Translations under genes and position numbers: made by a program
The notes under the pieces: model-generated
The model's database searches: none
Seen by the model: the letters and a program-made list of their open reading frames with translations, nothing else
What the model was told of the DNA's origin: nothing
DNA from: Flavobacterium alvei
GTDB taxonomy: Bacteria; Bacteroidota; Bacteroidia; Flavobacteriales; Flavobacteriaceae
Assembly (NCBI RefSeq): GCF_002920895.1
Contig: NZ_PQVG01000002.1
Coordinates: forward strand, 62,001 to 126,000
DNA: 64,000 nucleotides
Reading direction: 5' to 3'
Shown: positions 30,965-38,721 of the stretch, piece after piece
How the letters are laid out: the number at the start of each line of letters is the position of its first letter
How positions within the stretch are numbered: the stretch's first letter is position 1

Positions 30965-33136
30965 CTAATGCATTTCTTGGCTTTCACACCATTTTGTTTC
31001 CCATTGTTTTATGGTTTCTCTTTCTTTCAATTCGTCGAATGGTTGATGGTTGACTGTTGCTTCTCTGACTGCCTGTAAAAACATTTTCCATCTTGGCCAA
31101 TAAAAATCCTTATACATTCCGCTCCAAGCTCTAGAAGCATAATCATTCAAATGGCCTTCGCCACCCCAAAGCGTGATTAGTGTTTTGGCATTTTTTAAAT
31201 ACAATTTAGATTCATCGCTAGTACTTCCGAAATCCCAAGCCGATTGCAACCAATACTTCAAATTATTCGAAGGTTGTCCTGAAATGATTTTGTCTATCTG
31301 TAAAGCTTGTTGCTCTATTTTTTGGTACAATGCATCCGCTTTTGCTAGGTCATTCGATTGATAAGCCGCTACACATTCTTTCAAATCTTCGTCTAGACAA
31401 AGCGAGTAATACTGTCTTGAAGCTTCTCGCCAATCATAATCAAACAAACTGTTTTTGTCGAACTGATTGGCTTCATTTTTCAAAAGATCCAAAGCCTGTT
31501 TTAGTTTTTCTTTGTCACCTGGATTTCCTTTGAATTCTGTTATTTTTAAGGTTGGTCGCTTAAAAAAGAAATAAGCTCCTGCTCTACTGTCCCACCAGCG
31601 GGTTTCCCAATATTTGGTGCTGTAAACCGATTCAATCAACAATTGCCAAGCTTGAAAAACGGATGCAGTAACACTTTTACCATACCTAGCTTTCAAATAC
31701 TTATCTAACCAATCTGGTACGGATTCTTTTCCTTGCGACCACGGAAGATCATAAATATATTCATAAACAATTGAGTTGTTGTTCAACCCTTCTGGCATTG
31801 TGCCATAGCCCACCACATTGCCTTTCATTGGATTTTTCAATAAGCTTGTCAATTCGTTTTTATAGAAATTCAAATCTCCATAAACGGGGTTCGATCCTCC
31901 GTAATTATGCACATAGCCATACGTCCATTGCTTGCCGTAAAAAGCTTCTTGGTTTTCCCAAACTTTATATCGGTCATTGGCATAATCCTGAATCATCAAT
32001 CGGTCGTTTGGCACTTTGCTTAGGAAAGCTTTGGTAGCCTCTTTAGTCCAAAACTCTTTGTTATCACCAAAAAGCCAACCTTGCATCACCCAAGTTGCTC
32101 CTGGAGAAGCTTCATTAATGGTTTCGAAAATGGTTTTTCCATAATCTGCTAATTCTTCGTACTTGTGTTCTTTAGAAACGGGCGGAGTAATTTCGTTAAA
32201 AGAATCGGCCAAATAAAAATCGGATGGTCCGTAGATTTCGGTATAAATTTCAATAAAACGCTTCCCAACTTCTTTGAACAAAGGGTCTTTAGAATCTAAT
32301 AAATAAGTGCTTTCAAAACCGCCTCCCGACCAGGACTTTAATTCCGAAATCTTGGAGTTTGGATGCTTTTCTGCAAATGCTTTGGGCACATACCCACTAA
32401 AAGCGGGCACAACTGGATGCATTCCTAACGACCTCATTCTCTGCAAAATTTTCTTTTGAATGCTTTCTTTTTTCTGAATCCAATTTTGTGGCAATGGGCC
32501 TTCGAGGCTATTAATATTCCCCATTCGTTGCCAAGGCAAAAAGGCTGGACCTGCAAAATGGGCTTGTAGTTGACTATCCGTTAGTCCGTATTCTTTCCAT
32601 AATTGTTGCCAAACTGCTTCTTGACCTTCCATTGCAGTAGGCAGGTTGATGCCGTGAAAGGCCATCCAGTCTATTTCTTGTTCCCAACGTTGCCATTCCC
32701 ACCAAGGTGTGGTATAACCAAAAGCACAAGCGTTTAGATACTCTCGGTATTGAAAAGGAGTCGTTTCTTTTTTGGAATATTTGGGCCATGAGGCAGGCAA
32801 ATCGATTCGGTTTCCTTCCCAACTCACTACAACTGCTCCAATATCTCTAAGAAAATGATAGGCTGCATAACAAATGGCGGTGTTCGAACTTGCTTTTATT
32901 TGTACTCGCTTGGCAGTTGCTTTGACTTCAAACCATTCGGTTGGGGTTGGCGATTTCTTTTCGACAATAGTCAAATCAAACTCATTCGACCGTTTGCCAA
33001 TAAGCCTTTCTAGTACTGCGGCTGCTTCTTTTGTTTTCCCTTCATTGCTGCCATAGACCGTTGGTACTGCCAATAATAGCATCACAAAAAAAGAAAAAAC
33101 GCTTCTTATTTTAATTGCCCACCCATTCCTTCTCAT
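30965..33136 (-). CDS. GH89 alpha-N-acetylglucosaminidase, exported
   Basis: A 723-residue NAGLU-family enzyme with a signal peptide (cleavage near VYG29). The N-terminal small domain, TIM barrel and helical C-terminal domain are all present. Family motifs include WEWQRWEQEIDWMAFHGINL, YLADSFNEITPP with one catalytic Glu (about 314) and TMPEGLNNNSIVYEY with the other (about 450). It removes terminal alpha-linked GlcNAc; the human enzyme needs an N-acetylated sugar. It heads the locus and is followed by the NagB/PIG-L fusion. No sulfatase or heparinase accompanies it, so heparan sulfate is unlikely. Other family substrates are mucin alpha-1,4-GlcNAc and inositol-linked alpha-GlcNAc. Confidence 0.94.
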   Translation of the reverse strand: MRRNGWAIKIRSVFSFFVMLLLAVPTVYGSNEGKTKEAAAVLERLIGKRSNEFDLTIVEKKSPTPTEWFEVKATAKRVQIKASSNTAICYAAYHFLRDIGAVVVSWEGNRIDLPASWPKYSKKETTPFQYREYLNACAFGYTTPWWEWQRWEQEIDWMAFHGINLPTAMEGQEAVWQQLWKEYGLTDSQLQAHFAGPAFLPWQRMGNINSLEGPLPQNWIQKKESIQKKILQRMRSLGMHPVVPAFSGYVPKAFAEKHPNSKISELKSWSGGGFESTYLLDSKDPLFKEVGKRFIEIYTEIYGPSDFYLADSFNEITPPVSKEHKYEELADYGKTIFETINEASPGATWVMQGWLFGDNKEFWTKEATKAFLSKVPNDRLMIQDYANDRYKVWENQEAFYGKQWTYGYVHNYGGSNPVYGDLNFYKNELTSLLKNPMKGNVVGYGTMPEGLNNNSIVYEYIYDLPWSQGKESVPDWLDKYLKARYGKSVTASVFQAWQLLIESVYSTKYWETRWWDSRAGAYFFFKRPTLKITEFKGNPGDKEKLKQALDLLKNEANQFDKNSLFDYDWREASRQYYSLCLDEDLKECVAAYQSNDLAKADALYQKIEQQALQIDKIISGQPSNNLKYWLQSAWDFGSTSDESKLYLKNAKTLITLWGGEGHLNDYASRAWSGMYKDFYWPRWKMFLQAVREATVNHQPFDELKERETIKQWETKWCESQEMH

Positions 33137-33594
33137 ATAGTTTCTTTATTTAATAAATTAGTATCCTAGCTTTTAGTCTAAAATTCATAAAAACAATAGA
33201 CCTCAAATTAAGGATAAAAATAGAGCAATAATCTGCATTCGAAATGGACGCATCATTCAAAACTATAGACATTTTGACCTTTTGGACAAAGGCAAAACGC
33301 TGCTGTAAAAACCCATTTTATTGAAGTAACTGTTCTAAAAACAAATTCATTATAAATCTGTAGGGAGTCTTTTTAGGGGTGGTATTGTTCTAAGCAGGGG
33401 GGTGTTTGGATAAAGTGGGAAGCTGTTGCGTCTCAAATTTGCTTAGGGAAGATGAACAATTAAAAAAAAGAACAACGGTTAGTAGGAACTTCTATGTTCA
33501 CTATAATTGAGATGCTATATGTAAATAGTAACAATGGAGATATTTACATAGTATTCAATACAGTATTAAGTACTGTCCTCTATTTTTTGTCTAA
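33137..33594. other. Non-coding stretch upstream of GH89
   Basis: No convincing gene was found in either strand. It should contain the GH89 promoter; a TAATTTG-like element near 33203 is only a partial match to the flavobacterial -7 box and has no proper -33 partner. A short palindrome ACAGTA-5 bases-TACTGT lies at 33560-33576. Confidence 0.5.
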
Positions 33595-33681
33595 ATCAGT
33601 CCACTTTTTGCTGACGATTTACAGGATAAGATAGAATTGGCAAAGAAAACACTTAGCGAATTAAAGTCACTTCCTATTTAA
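33595..33681 (+). pseudogene. Probable 3' end of a degraded gene
   Basis: A 28-codon open stretch without a start ends at TAA 33679-33681. It encodes an amphipathic helix (ADDLQDKIELAKKTLSELK) and is followed 25 bases later by a strong plus-strand terminator. The coding-like composition and the orphan terminator suggest the remnant of a lost plus-strand gene. No family can be named. Confidence 0.35.
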
Positions 33682-33706
33682 GATAAAATAGTTAAACACA
33701 TATACC

Positions 33707-33738
33707 AATCGGTTTAGAGCTTTCTAAGCCGATTTTTT
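33707..33738 (+). terminator. Intrinsic terminator, plus strand
   Basis: A 12-bp stem (33707-33718 with 33723-33734, one G-T pair, 4-base loop) is followed by eight T residues. No intact plus-strand gene precedes it, so it probably belonged to the degraded gene just upstream or to an unannotated small RNA. Confidence 0.8.
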
Positions 33739-33829
33739 TTATTTAAAAATCAAAAGAATAACTGGTCTAAAAAAGGAAAGCAGCGATAATGAAGGAAGGT
33801 CTATCAAAAAATCTATAGCTCCTAAAAAC

Positions 33830-33853
33830 AAAAAAATCTTCCGAGGGAAGATT
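33830..33853 (-). terminator. Terminator downstream of the SRP RNA
   Basis: A perfect 8-bp stem AATCTTCC-GAG-GGAAGATT (33835-33853) with a 7-base T run on the minus strand. It lies 45 bases past the end of the SRP RNA and would end its primary transcript. Confidence 0.75.
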
Positions 33854-33898
33854 AGTACATACAAAAGGATTCTTTTGAACTGGATAGTAATAAAAAAT

Positions 33899-33991
33899 GG
33901 CAAGCGACCTACATCGCACCGCTCAACCGCGTACCCTTGCTATGTTCCCATCCTGGGGGAGTCTGCAGGAGCTGGTCGTGTAGGACTTGCC
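33899..33991 (-). ncRNA. ffs: Signal recognition particle RNA, small bacterial type
   Basis: Reading the minus strand, 93 bases fold into one long hairpin. The ends GGCAAG and CTTGCC pair, and CTACA pairs with TGTAG just inside. The apical part has CCAGG, a short stem AUG/CAU closing a GGAA tetraloop, and AGCAAGGG on the other side, the conserved internal loop bound by the Ffh M domain. It lacks the Alu domain. The gene lies between the glycan locus and the glutaminyl cyclase and has its own promoter and terminators. The partner protein gene ffh is at 58101-59459. Confidence 0.93.
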
Positions 33992-33995
33992 AGTG

Positions 33996-34026
33996 CAAAT
34001 ATACACTCTTTTTATATTTTTGCAAG
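33996..34026 (-). promoter_or_regulatory. Promoter of the SRP RNA
   Basis: On the minus strand, CTTGC (34022-34026) and TATATTTG (33996-34003) are separated by 18 bases. They match the Bacteroidota -33/-7 consensus (TTTG and TAnnTTTG). The RNA begins about 5 bases after the -7 box. Confidence 0.8.
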
Positions 34027-34029
34027 TAC

Positions 34030-34060
34030 TTTGTGCCTTTAAAATATCGTTGTATATTGC
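34030..34060 (+). promoter_or_regulatory. Promoter of the glutaminyl cyclase gene
   Basis: TTTG (34030-34033) and TATATTGC (34053-34060) with a 19-base spacer resemble the flavobacterial promoter. It is divergent from the SRP RNA promoter, with the -33 boxes only a few bases apart. Confidence 0.6.
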
Positions 34061-34079
34061 ATCATTAAAAATTTGTTTT

Positions 34080-35135
34080 ATGAAAAATTATAACTTCCTA
34101 TTTATCATTTTATTAGGAATCACTTTATCGAATTGCGGTAGTAAAAAAAATGATGTAAATTCTACGTTTACTTTCGATGATTCGAAATTTAAAGCCAAAT
34201 ACCTTTCAGAAGAGTCTTTGGAATTGGGAGTTTTAAATACAAATGCAAAGGAAGTAGATAGCGTGGTGTACTTCAATAACGATATAAAATTAGGTTCAAA
34301 AAAAGGGCTTGACAAACTAGTTTTTAATCTAAAAGACCAAAAATTAGGCTATCAAAACCTGAAAGCTATAGTTTATTTTGAAGGCGAAAACTCTGAAGCG
34401 ACAACAAGAATAGAGTTGGTTTCGAATGTAACCCCTAAATTATTAAAATATACCATCGTAAACACTTATCCACACGATACCGCTTCATTTACCGAAGGAT
34501 TGGAGTTTTATAAAGATACTCTATATGAAAGTACTGGTTCAGGAAATAATTGCAAATCTTATTTAAGAAAATACGATTATAAAACGGGGAAAATTTACAA
34601 CCAAACCAATCTTGATTCTATTTATTTTGGCGAAGGAATTACTTTTTTGAACAACAAAATTTTCCAATTGACTTGGCAAAACAAAACGGGTTTTGTTTAT
34701 AATGCCACTACTTGGAAACTTGAAAAAACATTCACTTTTGACCAAGATATTGAAGGTTGGGGAATGACCAATGATGGAAAATACATTTACCAATCAGATG
34801 GAACCGAAAAAATATGGAAAATGAATCCCGAAAATCAAAAAATGATTGATTATATCAATGTTTATTCTTCGAGTTCTAAAATTCCAAAAATCAATGAACT
34901 AGAATGGATTAATGGAAAGATTTATGCCAATATATGGACAAAAGATGCTATTGCAGTTGTAAATCCAAAAAACGGTGCGGTAGAAGGAATTTTAGATCTT
35001 TCGAGTTTAAGAAAGCTAATTAAATTTCCAGAAGCCGAAGTACTGAACGGAATTGCCTACAACCCCAAAACCAAAACCATTTTTGTAACTGGAAAACAGT
35101 GGGACAAAATGTTCGAAATTACGGTTTCGGAATAA
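34080..35135 (+). CDS. Glutaminyl-peptide cyclotransferase, lipoprotein
   Basis: A 351-residue Glu_cyclase_2 (plant/bacterial type) enzyme that cyclises N-terminal glutamine to pyroglutamate. The start at 34080 (MKNYNFLF) gives a lipoprotein signal with lipid Cys19 (LSNC); the longer frame from 33987 would run through the SRP RNA promoter. After a beta-rich N-terminal region of about 110 residues, the five-bladed propeller shows PHDTASFTEGLEF, YESTGSGNN, GEGITF, EGWGMTNDGK and LNGIAY motifs, all family-typical. It acts in the periplasm or outer membrane. It is 12 bases upstream of hutI, so the two may be co-transcribed, though no functional link is obvious. Confidence 0.92.
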   Translation: MKNYNFLFIILLGITLSNCGSKKNDVNSTFTFDDSKFKAKYLSEESLELGVLNTNAKEVDSVVYFNNDIKLGSKKGLDKLVFNLKDQKLGYQNLKAIVYFEGENSEATTRIELVSNVTPKLLKYTIVNTYPHDTASFTEGLEFYKDTLYESTGSGNNCKSYLRKYDYKTGKIYNQTNLDSIYFGEGITFLNNKIFQLTWQNKTGFVYNATTWKLEKTFTFDQDIEGWGMTNDGKYIYQSDGTEKIWKMNPENQKMIDYINVYSSSSKIPKINELEWINGKIYANIWTKDAIAVVNPKNGAVEGILDLSSLRKLIKFPEAEVLNGIAYNPKTKTIFVTGKQWDKMFEITVSE

Positions 35136-35147
35136 TTTCCCTACATA

Positions 35148-36386
35148 ATGAAAACGCTACTCATCAACATCAAGGAATTACTTCAAGTTCGAGACGCAAG
35201 CGTTTTGAAGGTTTCTGGTGATGCAATGGCGGTTCTTCCCTCTATAAAAAATGCTTATTTGTTAATCGAAAATGATTGGATTGCTGATTTTGGTTCAATG
35301 AATGATTTACCCAAAATCAATGCCGACAAAATTATGGATGCTACAGGCAAAATAGTTTTGCCTTCTTGGTGCGACAGCCACACTCATCTGGTTTATGCTG
35401 GCCATCGAGAACAAGAATTTGTAGATAGAATTAATGGGCTTTCTTATGAAGAAATTGCCCATCGTGGTGGAGGCATTTTAAATTCGGCTCAATTACTCAA
35501 CGAAACTTCGGAGGATGAAATTTACGACCAATCGAAAGTTCGACTCGAAGAAATAATGCGATTGGGAACGGGTGCTGTAGAAATAAAATCGGGCTACGGA
35601 CTGACAGTTGATGGCGAATTGAAAATGCTACTCATCATCAATCGCTTGTCGCAAAACTATCCGATAACTATAAAAGCTACTTTTCTTGGCGCTCACGCTT
35701 TTCCATTGGAATATGCCAATAACCGACAAGGTTATATTGATTTAATTATCAATACAATGATTCCTAAAATTACCCAAAACCAATTGGCTGATTTTATAGA
35801 TGTTTTTTGCGAAAAGGGCTATTTTACTGTTGAAGAAACTGAGCAAATTATGGAAGCTGGAATTAAATTTGGTTTAAAACCAAAAATTCACGTGAATCAA
35901 TTCAACTCTATTGGTGGCATTTCAGCAGGTATTAAACACAACGCTCTATCTGTTGACCATCTTGAAGTAATGACTGCCGAAGATATTGAAGCTTTGAAAA
36001 AGACTAACACAATGCCTGTGGCTTTGCCTTCTTGCTCCTATTTTTTGGGAATTCCCTATACTCCTGCTCGTGAAATGATTGCTGCAGGTTTGCCCTTAGC
36101 TCTTGCTTCTGATTTCAATCCAGGTTCAACACCTTCTGGCAATATGAATTTTGTTGTAGCAACAGCTTGCATCCAAATGAAAATGACTCCCGAAGAAGCC
36201 ATCAATGCTGCCACAATAAACGGAGCATATGCTATGGGAATTTCGGATACCCACGGAAGCATTACTATTGGCAAAAAAGCCAATCTCATCATTACAAAAC
36301 CTATTTCATCCTTTTACCAACTTCCCTACTCTTTTGGAAGCAATTTGATTGATTCTATAATCATTGAAGGTGAAGTTTTAGCATAA
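35148..36386 (+). CDS. hutI: Imidazolonepropionase
   Basis: A 412-residue amidohydrolase-superfamily enzyme of histidine degradation, hydrolysing 4-imidazolone-5-propionate to formiminoglutamate. Visible features: metal ligands in CDSHTHLVYAGHREQEF, substrate-loop motif RGGGILNS, GAHAFP, KIHVNQF with another metal His, SVDHLE and LASDFNPGSTP with the metal Asp. The length is standard. It sits downstream of the glutaminyl cyclase gene and is ended by a bidirectional terminator. Its pathway partner hutG lies 1 kb further on the same strand. Confidence 0.96.
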   Translation: MKTLLINIKELLQVRDASVLKVSGDAMAVLPSIKNAYLLIENDWIADFGSMNDLPKINADKIMDATGKIVLPSWCDSHTHLVYAGHREQEFVDRINGLSYEEIAHRGGGILNSAQLLNETSEDEIYDQSKVRLEEIMRLGTGAVEIKSGYGLTVDGELKMLLIINRLSQNYPITIKATFLGAHAFPLEYANNRQGYIDLIINTMIPKITQNQLADFIDVFCEKGYFTVEETEQIMEAGIKFGLKPKIHVNQFNSIGGISAGIKHNALSVDHLEVMTAEDIEALKKTNTMPVALPSCSYFLGIPYTPAREMIAAGLPLALASDFNPGSTPSGNMNFVVATACIQMKMTPEEAINAATINGAYAMGISDTHGSITIGKKANLIITKPISSFYQLPYSFGSNLIDSIIIEGEVLA

Positions 36387-36389
36387 AAA

Positions 36390-36419
36390 AAAGAGGAACA
36401 TCTGCTCCTCTTTCTTTTA
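36390..36419. terminator. Bidirectional terminator
   Basis: AAAGAGGA (36390-36397) pairs with TCCTCTTT (36406-36413) around an 8-base loop. A T-rich tail follows on the plus strand and an A-run precedes it, giving a T tail on the minus strand too. It serves hutI and the convergent coiled-coil gene. Confidence 0.8.
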
Positions 36420-36434
36420 TAAATCTTGAAATTC

Positions 36435-37316
36435 TTATTTCAAAGTGAAACTGGTTTTAGAAACCAATTCGCTTTTGTCAAAAACATTTACAAAATAAGT
36501 TCCTTTTGCGAAATCTTTACCTGGTAAATCTTCGGTAACATTGACTGTTTTATTTTCATATTTTACTTTAGAAATAAAGCTATATGTTAATAATTTATCA
36601 CCAAAATTCACGGTTTGTTTGTCTCCAAGAACATTACTTTTACTGTCAATCACCTGAACATAATACTCTTTATCACCCGATTTAGCGATTTGATTTTCGG
36701 CAATGGTAAAGCTAATTTTAAGAACATCGGCTCTTCCTGCTTTGTCAGTAGCTATTTGTTTTCCGGAGCTTCTGATTTTGTAGGCAGCAGTTTGCATATT
36801 CAACACTGTCAATTTTGACCCTTTTTCGACTGTTTTAGACAAATCTTCGTTTTGACCTACCAAGACCTCATTGTATTTCTTAGCTTCGCCTAAAACCACT
36901 ACTGTACTATCGCGTTGTATGGTTAAGGTTTTGTTTTGTTTTTTCAAGACATCATTTTCAGCCATCAAAGCCTTCATATTGTTTTGCAATTTCGACACTT
37001 CGGATTTGTATTTTGATACATCACCTTTGGATTTATCGATATCATTCATCAATTTTACTACTTTGTCTCTTTCTTTGACTAATTCTTCAGACATCGAAGT
37101 GTTTTCAGCGATTGCAGCATCATACGTTGCTTTTAATTCTTGTAAATCCTTCATAACAGATTCTTTTTCAGATACTGTCGTTGTTAAAACGGTTTGCACC
37201 TGCTCTGCTTCTGTTGAAATCTTGTAAATATAATACAGACTTCCTACTAAAAGAAGTGCTAATACCCCAATGATTATCTTAAGGCTTGAATTTGAATTAT
37301 TTTGTTGATCTTCCAT
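36435..37316 (-). CDS. Membrane-anchored coiled-coil protein of unknown function
   Basis: About 293 residues from Met at 37316 (MEDQQNNSN); an in-frame ATG at 37340 is less likely. A short hydrophilic N-terminus precedes one membrane helix (about 13-33), then about 130 residues of heptad-rich coiled coil (EQVQTVL to KTLTIQRDS), and a beta-rich C-terminal domain of about 110 residues ending FVNVFDKSELVSKTSF. A periplasmic coiled-coil rod with a globular tip is implied. Homologues are common in flavobacteria, usually unnamed. It is oriented against hutI and hutG, which flank it. No function can be given. Confidence 0.85.
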   Translation of the reverse strand: MEDQQNNSNSSLKIIIGVLALLLVGSLYYIYKISTEAEQVQTVLTTTVSEKESVMKDLQELKATYDAAIAENTSMSEELVKERDKVVKLMNDIDKSKGDVSKYKSEVSKLQNNMKALMAENDVLKKQNKTLTIQRDSTVVVLGEAKKYNEVLVGQNEDLSKTVEKGSKLTVLNMQTAAYKIRSSGKQIATDKAGRADVLKISFTIAENQIAKSGDKEYYVQVIDSKSNVLGDKQTVNFGDKLLTYSFISKVKYENKTVNVTEDLPGKDFAKGTYFVNVFDKSELVSKTSFTLK

Positions 37317-37389
37317 TTTTTCTAATTTTTTTTTATGCACAAATTTAATAATATAATATGACTTAACAACGGATTCTAAACATTTATAT

Positions 37390-37397
37390 TATATTTG
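37390..37397 (+). promoter_or_regulatory. Candidate -7 box of hutG
   Basis: TATATTTG matches TAnnTTTG and lies 18 bases before the hutG start. No good -33 element is seen at the expected place. Confidence 0.45.
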
Positions 37398-37414
37398 GAG
37401 GATTATTTTTTTTT

Positions 37415-38455
37415 ATGGAAAAACTGATACTTTTTACAATAAATGACCTTGCAAAAGTTACTAATCACCGAAGTGGTGAGATAAAATTTGGAGAAAAAAT
37501 GTTGACAGTTCCAAAAGGAATTGACCCAGCCCAATTTATAAAAACTTGCGAAGCTAAATATATACTTTTAGGAATTCCAGAAGATATTGGAGTTAGAGCT
37601 AATTATGGCCGACCCGGAGCAGCATCGGCCTGGCAATGTGCTATTAGTAGTATAGCCAACATTCAACACAATCGTTTTTGCAAAGGCAGCCAAATCCTTG
37701 TTTTAGGACAATTGAATGTTTGCGAAGAAATGAAGGAAGTCAAAGATTTAGATTTTAATGATATTGATGACCGTTCGAAACTGAGTCAACTAGTAGAAAA
37801 AATAGATAAAGACGTTTCTCATATCATTTTTAATATCATAAAAGCAGGTAAAACACCAATCGTTATTGGTGGCGGTCACAACAATTCTTATGGCAATATA
37901 AAAGGAACTGCGCTAGCCAAAGGAAAACCTATTAATGCCGTCAATTTTGATGCTCATTCCGATTTTAGGATTCTGGAAGGACGCCATAGCGGAAATGGAT
38001 TTTCCTATGCCTATGAAGAAGGTTTCTTGAAAAAGTATTTCATTTTTGGTTTACACGAAAATTATACCTCCAAAAGTGTCTTGGATATCATCAAAAAAAT
38101 TGAAGACCGAGTGCGTTATACCACTTATGACAGCATCAATATTCGCAGAGAAAAAAATTTCAATCAAGAACTAATTCTAGCTTCACAATTTGTTCAAACT
38201 GATTTTTACGGAATTGAGGTTGACCTTGATGCTATTCCGAATGTAGCCAGTAGTGCAATGACTCTAAGTGGGTTCTCTATTGAAGAATTGAGGCAATTTA
38301 TCACCTATTTTGGCAAACATAAAAATGCCGCTTATCTTCATATTTGCGAAGGTGCTCCTGAATTATGCTATGAAAAAAACAATCATTTAATTGGAAAACT
38401 TATTGGTTATTTGGTTACTGATTTTATAAAATCGAACAACAGTATTGAGCCGTAA
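37415..38455 (+). CDS. hutG: Formimidoylglutamase-like arginase-family enzyme
   Basis: A 346-residue ureohydrolase-superfamily protein. The manganese-binding motifs are present: GGGHNNSYGN, NFDAHSDFR and EVDLDAIPN (about residues 150-155, 185-190 and 268-273). Together with hutI on the same strand, a role in hydrolysing N-formimino-L-glutamate to glutamate and formamide is likely; such proteins are often annotated simply as arginase. The start at 37415 follows an AGGAGG-free, T-rich leader, though GGAGG occurs 13 bases before it. hutH and hutU are not in the window. Confidence 0.87.
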   Translation: MEKLILFTINDLAKVTNHRSGEIKFGEKMLTVPKGIDPAQFIKTCEAKYILLGIPEDIGVRANYGRPGAASAWQCAISSIANIQHNRFCKGSQILVLGQLNVCEEMKEVKDLDFNDIDDRSKLSQLVEKIDKDVSHIIFNIIKAGKTPIVIGGGHNNSYGNIKGTALAKGKPINAVNFDAHSDFRILEGRHSGNGFSYAYEEGFLKKYFIFGLHENYTSKSVLDIIKKIEDRVRYTTYDSINIRREKNFNQELILASQFVQTDFYGIEVDLDAIPNVASSAMTLSGFSIEELRQFITYFGKHKNAAYLHICEGAPELCYEKNNHLIGKLIGYLVTDFIKSNNSIEP

Positions 38456-38513
38456 GAAGTCTGTAATAGTGTGATAAATTGAGCTTAAAATCAGGACATT
38501 CACTTTTTTTACT

Positions 38514-38547
38514 TTTACCACAAATTTTCACAAATTCAAATAGCCAA
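38514..38547. repeat. ACAAATT-type intergenic repeat
   Basis: TTACCACAAATTTTCACAAATTC-like sequence, similar to the block at 12100-12131. It probably represents the same dispersed intergenic element. Confidence 0.35.
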
Positions 38548-38668
38548 ATTTAGATTGTTTAGCAATTTTTGGGGTTTGAGATTGAAAAAAAATAATTTGC
38601 TGTTAAAATGTTAAAAGCAAATGCTCGGCCTAAAATTAGGAACGAATGACCACCAAAAATAATAATCC

Positions 38669-38676
38669 TATCTTTG
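38669..38676 (+). promoter_or_regulatory. Candidate -7 box of the helicase gene
   Basis: TATCTTTG fits TAnnTTTG, followed by CACG as a plausible start region, 46 bases before the chosen start codon. The -33 box is not recognisable. Confidence 0.55.
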
Positions 38677-38721
38677 CACGACTATCTATGTACCAATTAC
38701 TAGATGTATAATACCAAAAAT

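Noticed and set aside
30925..30987. Longer N-terminus for the NagB/PIG-L fusion
   Set aside because: It would overlap the GH89 end and adds a basic stretch absent from NagB proteins.
33560..33576. Palindrome ACAGTA-N5-TACTGT as an operator for GH89
   Set aside because: It is more than 400 bases from the GH89 start, and no second copy was found; too short to support.
33987..34079. Longer N-terminus for the glutaminyl cyclase
   Set aside because: It would overlap the SRP RNA and both promoters, and it would hide the clear lipoprotein signal that begins at 34080.
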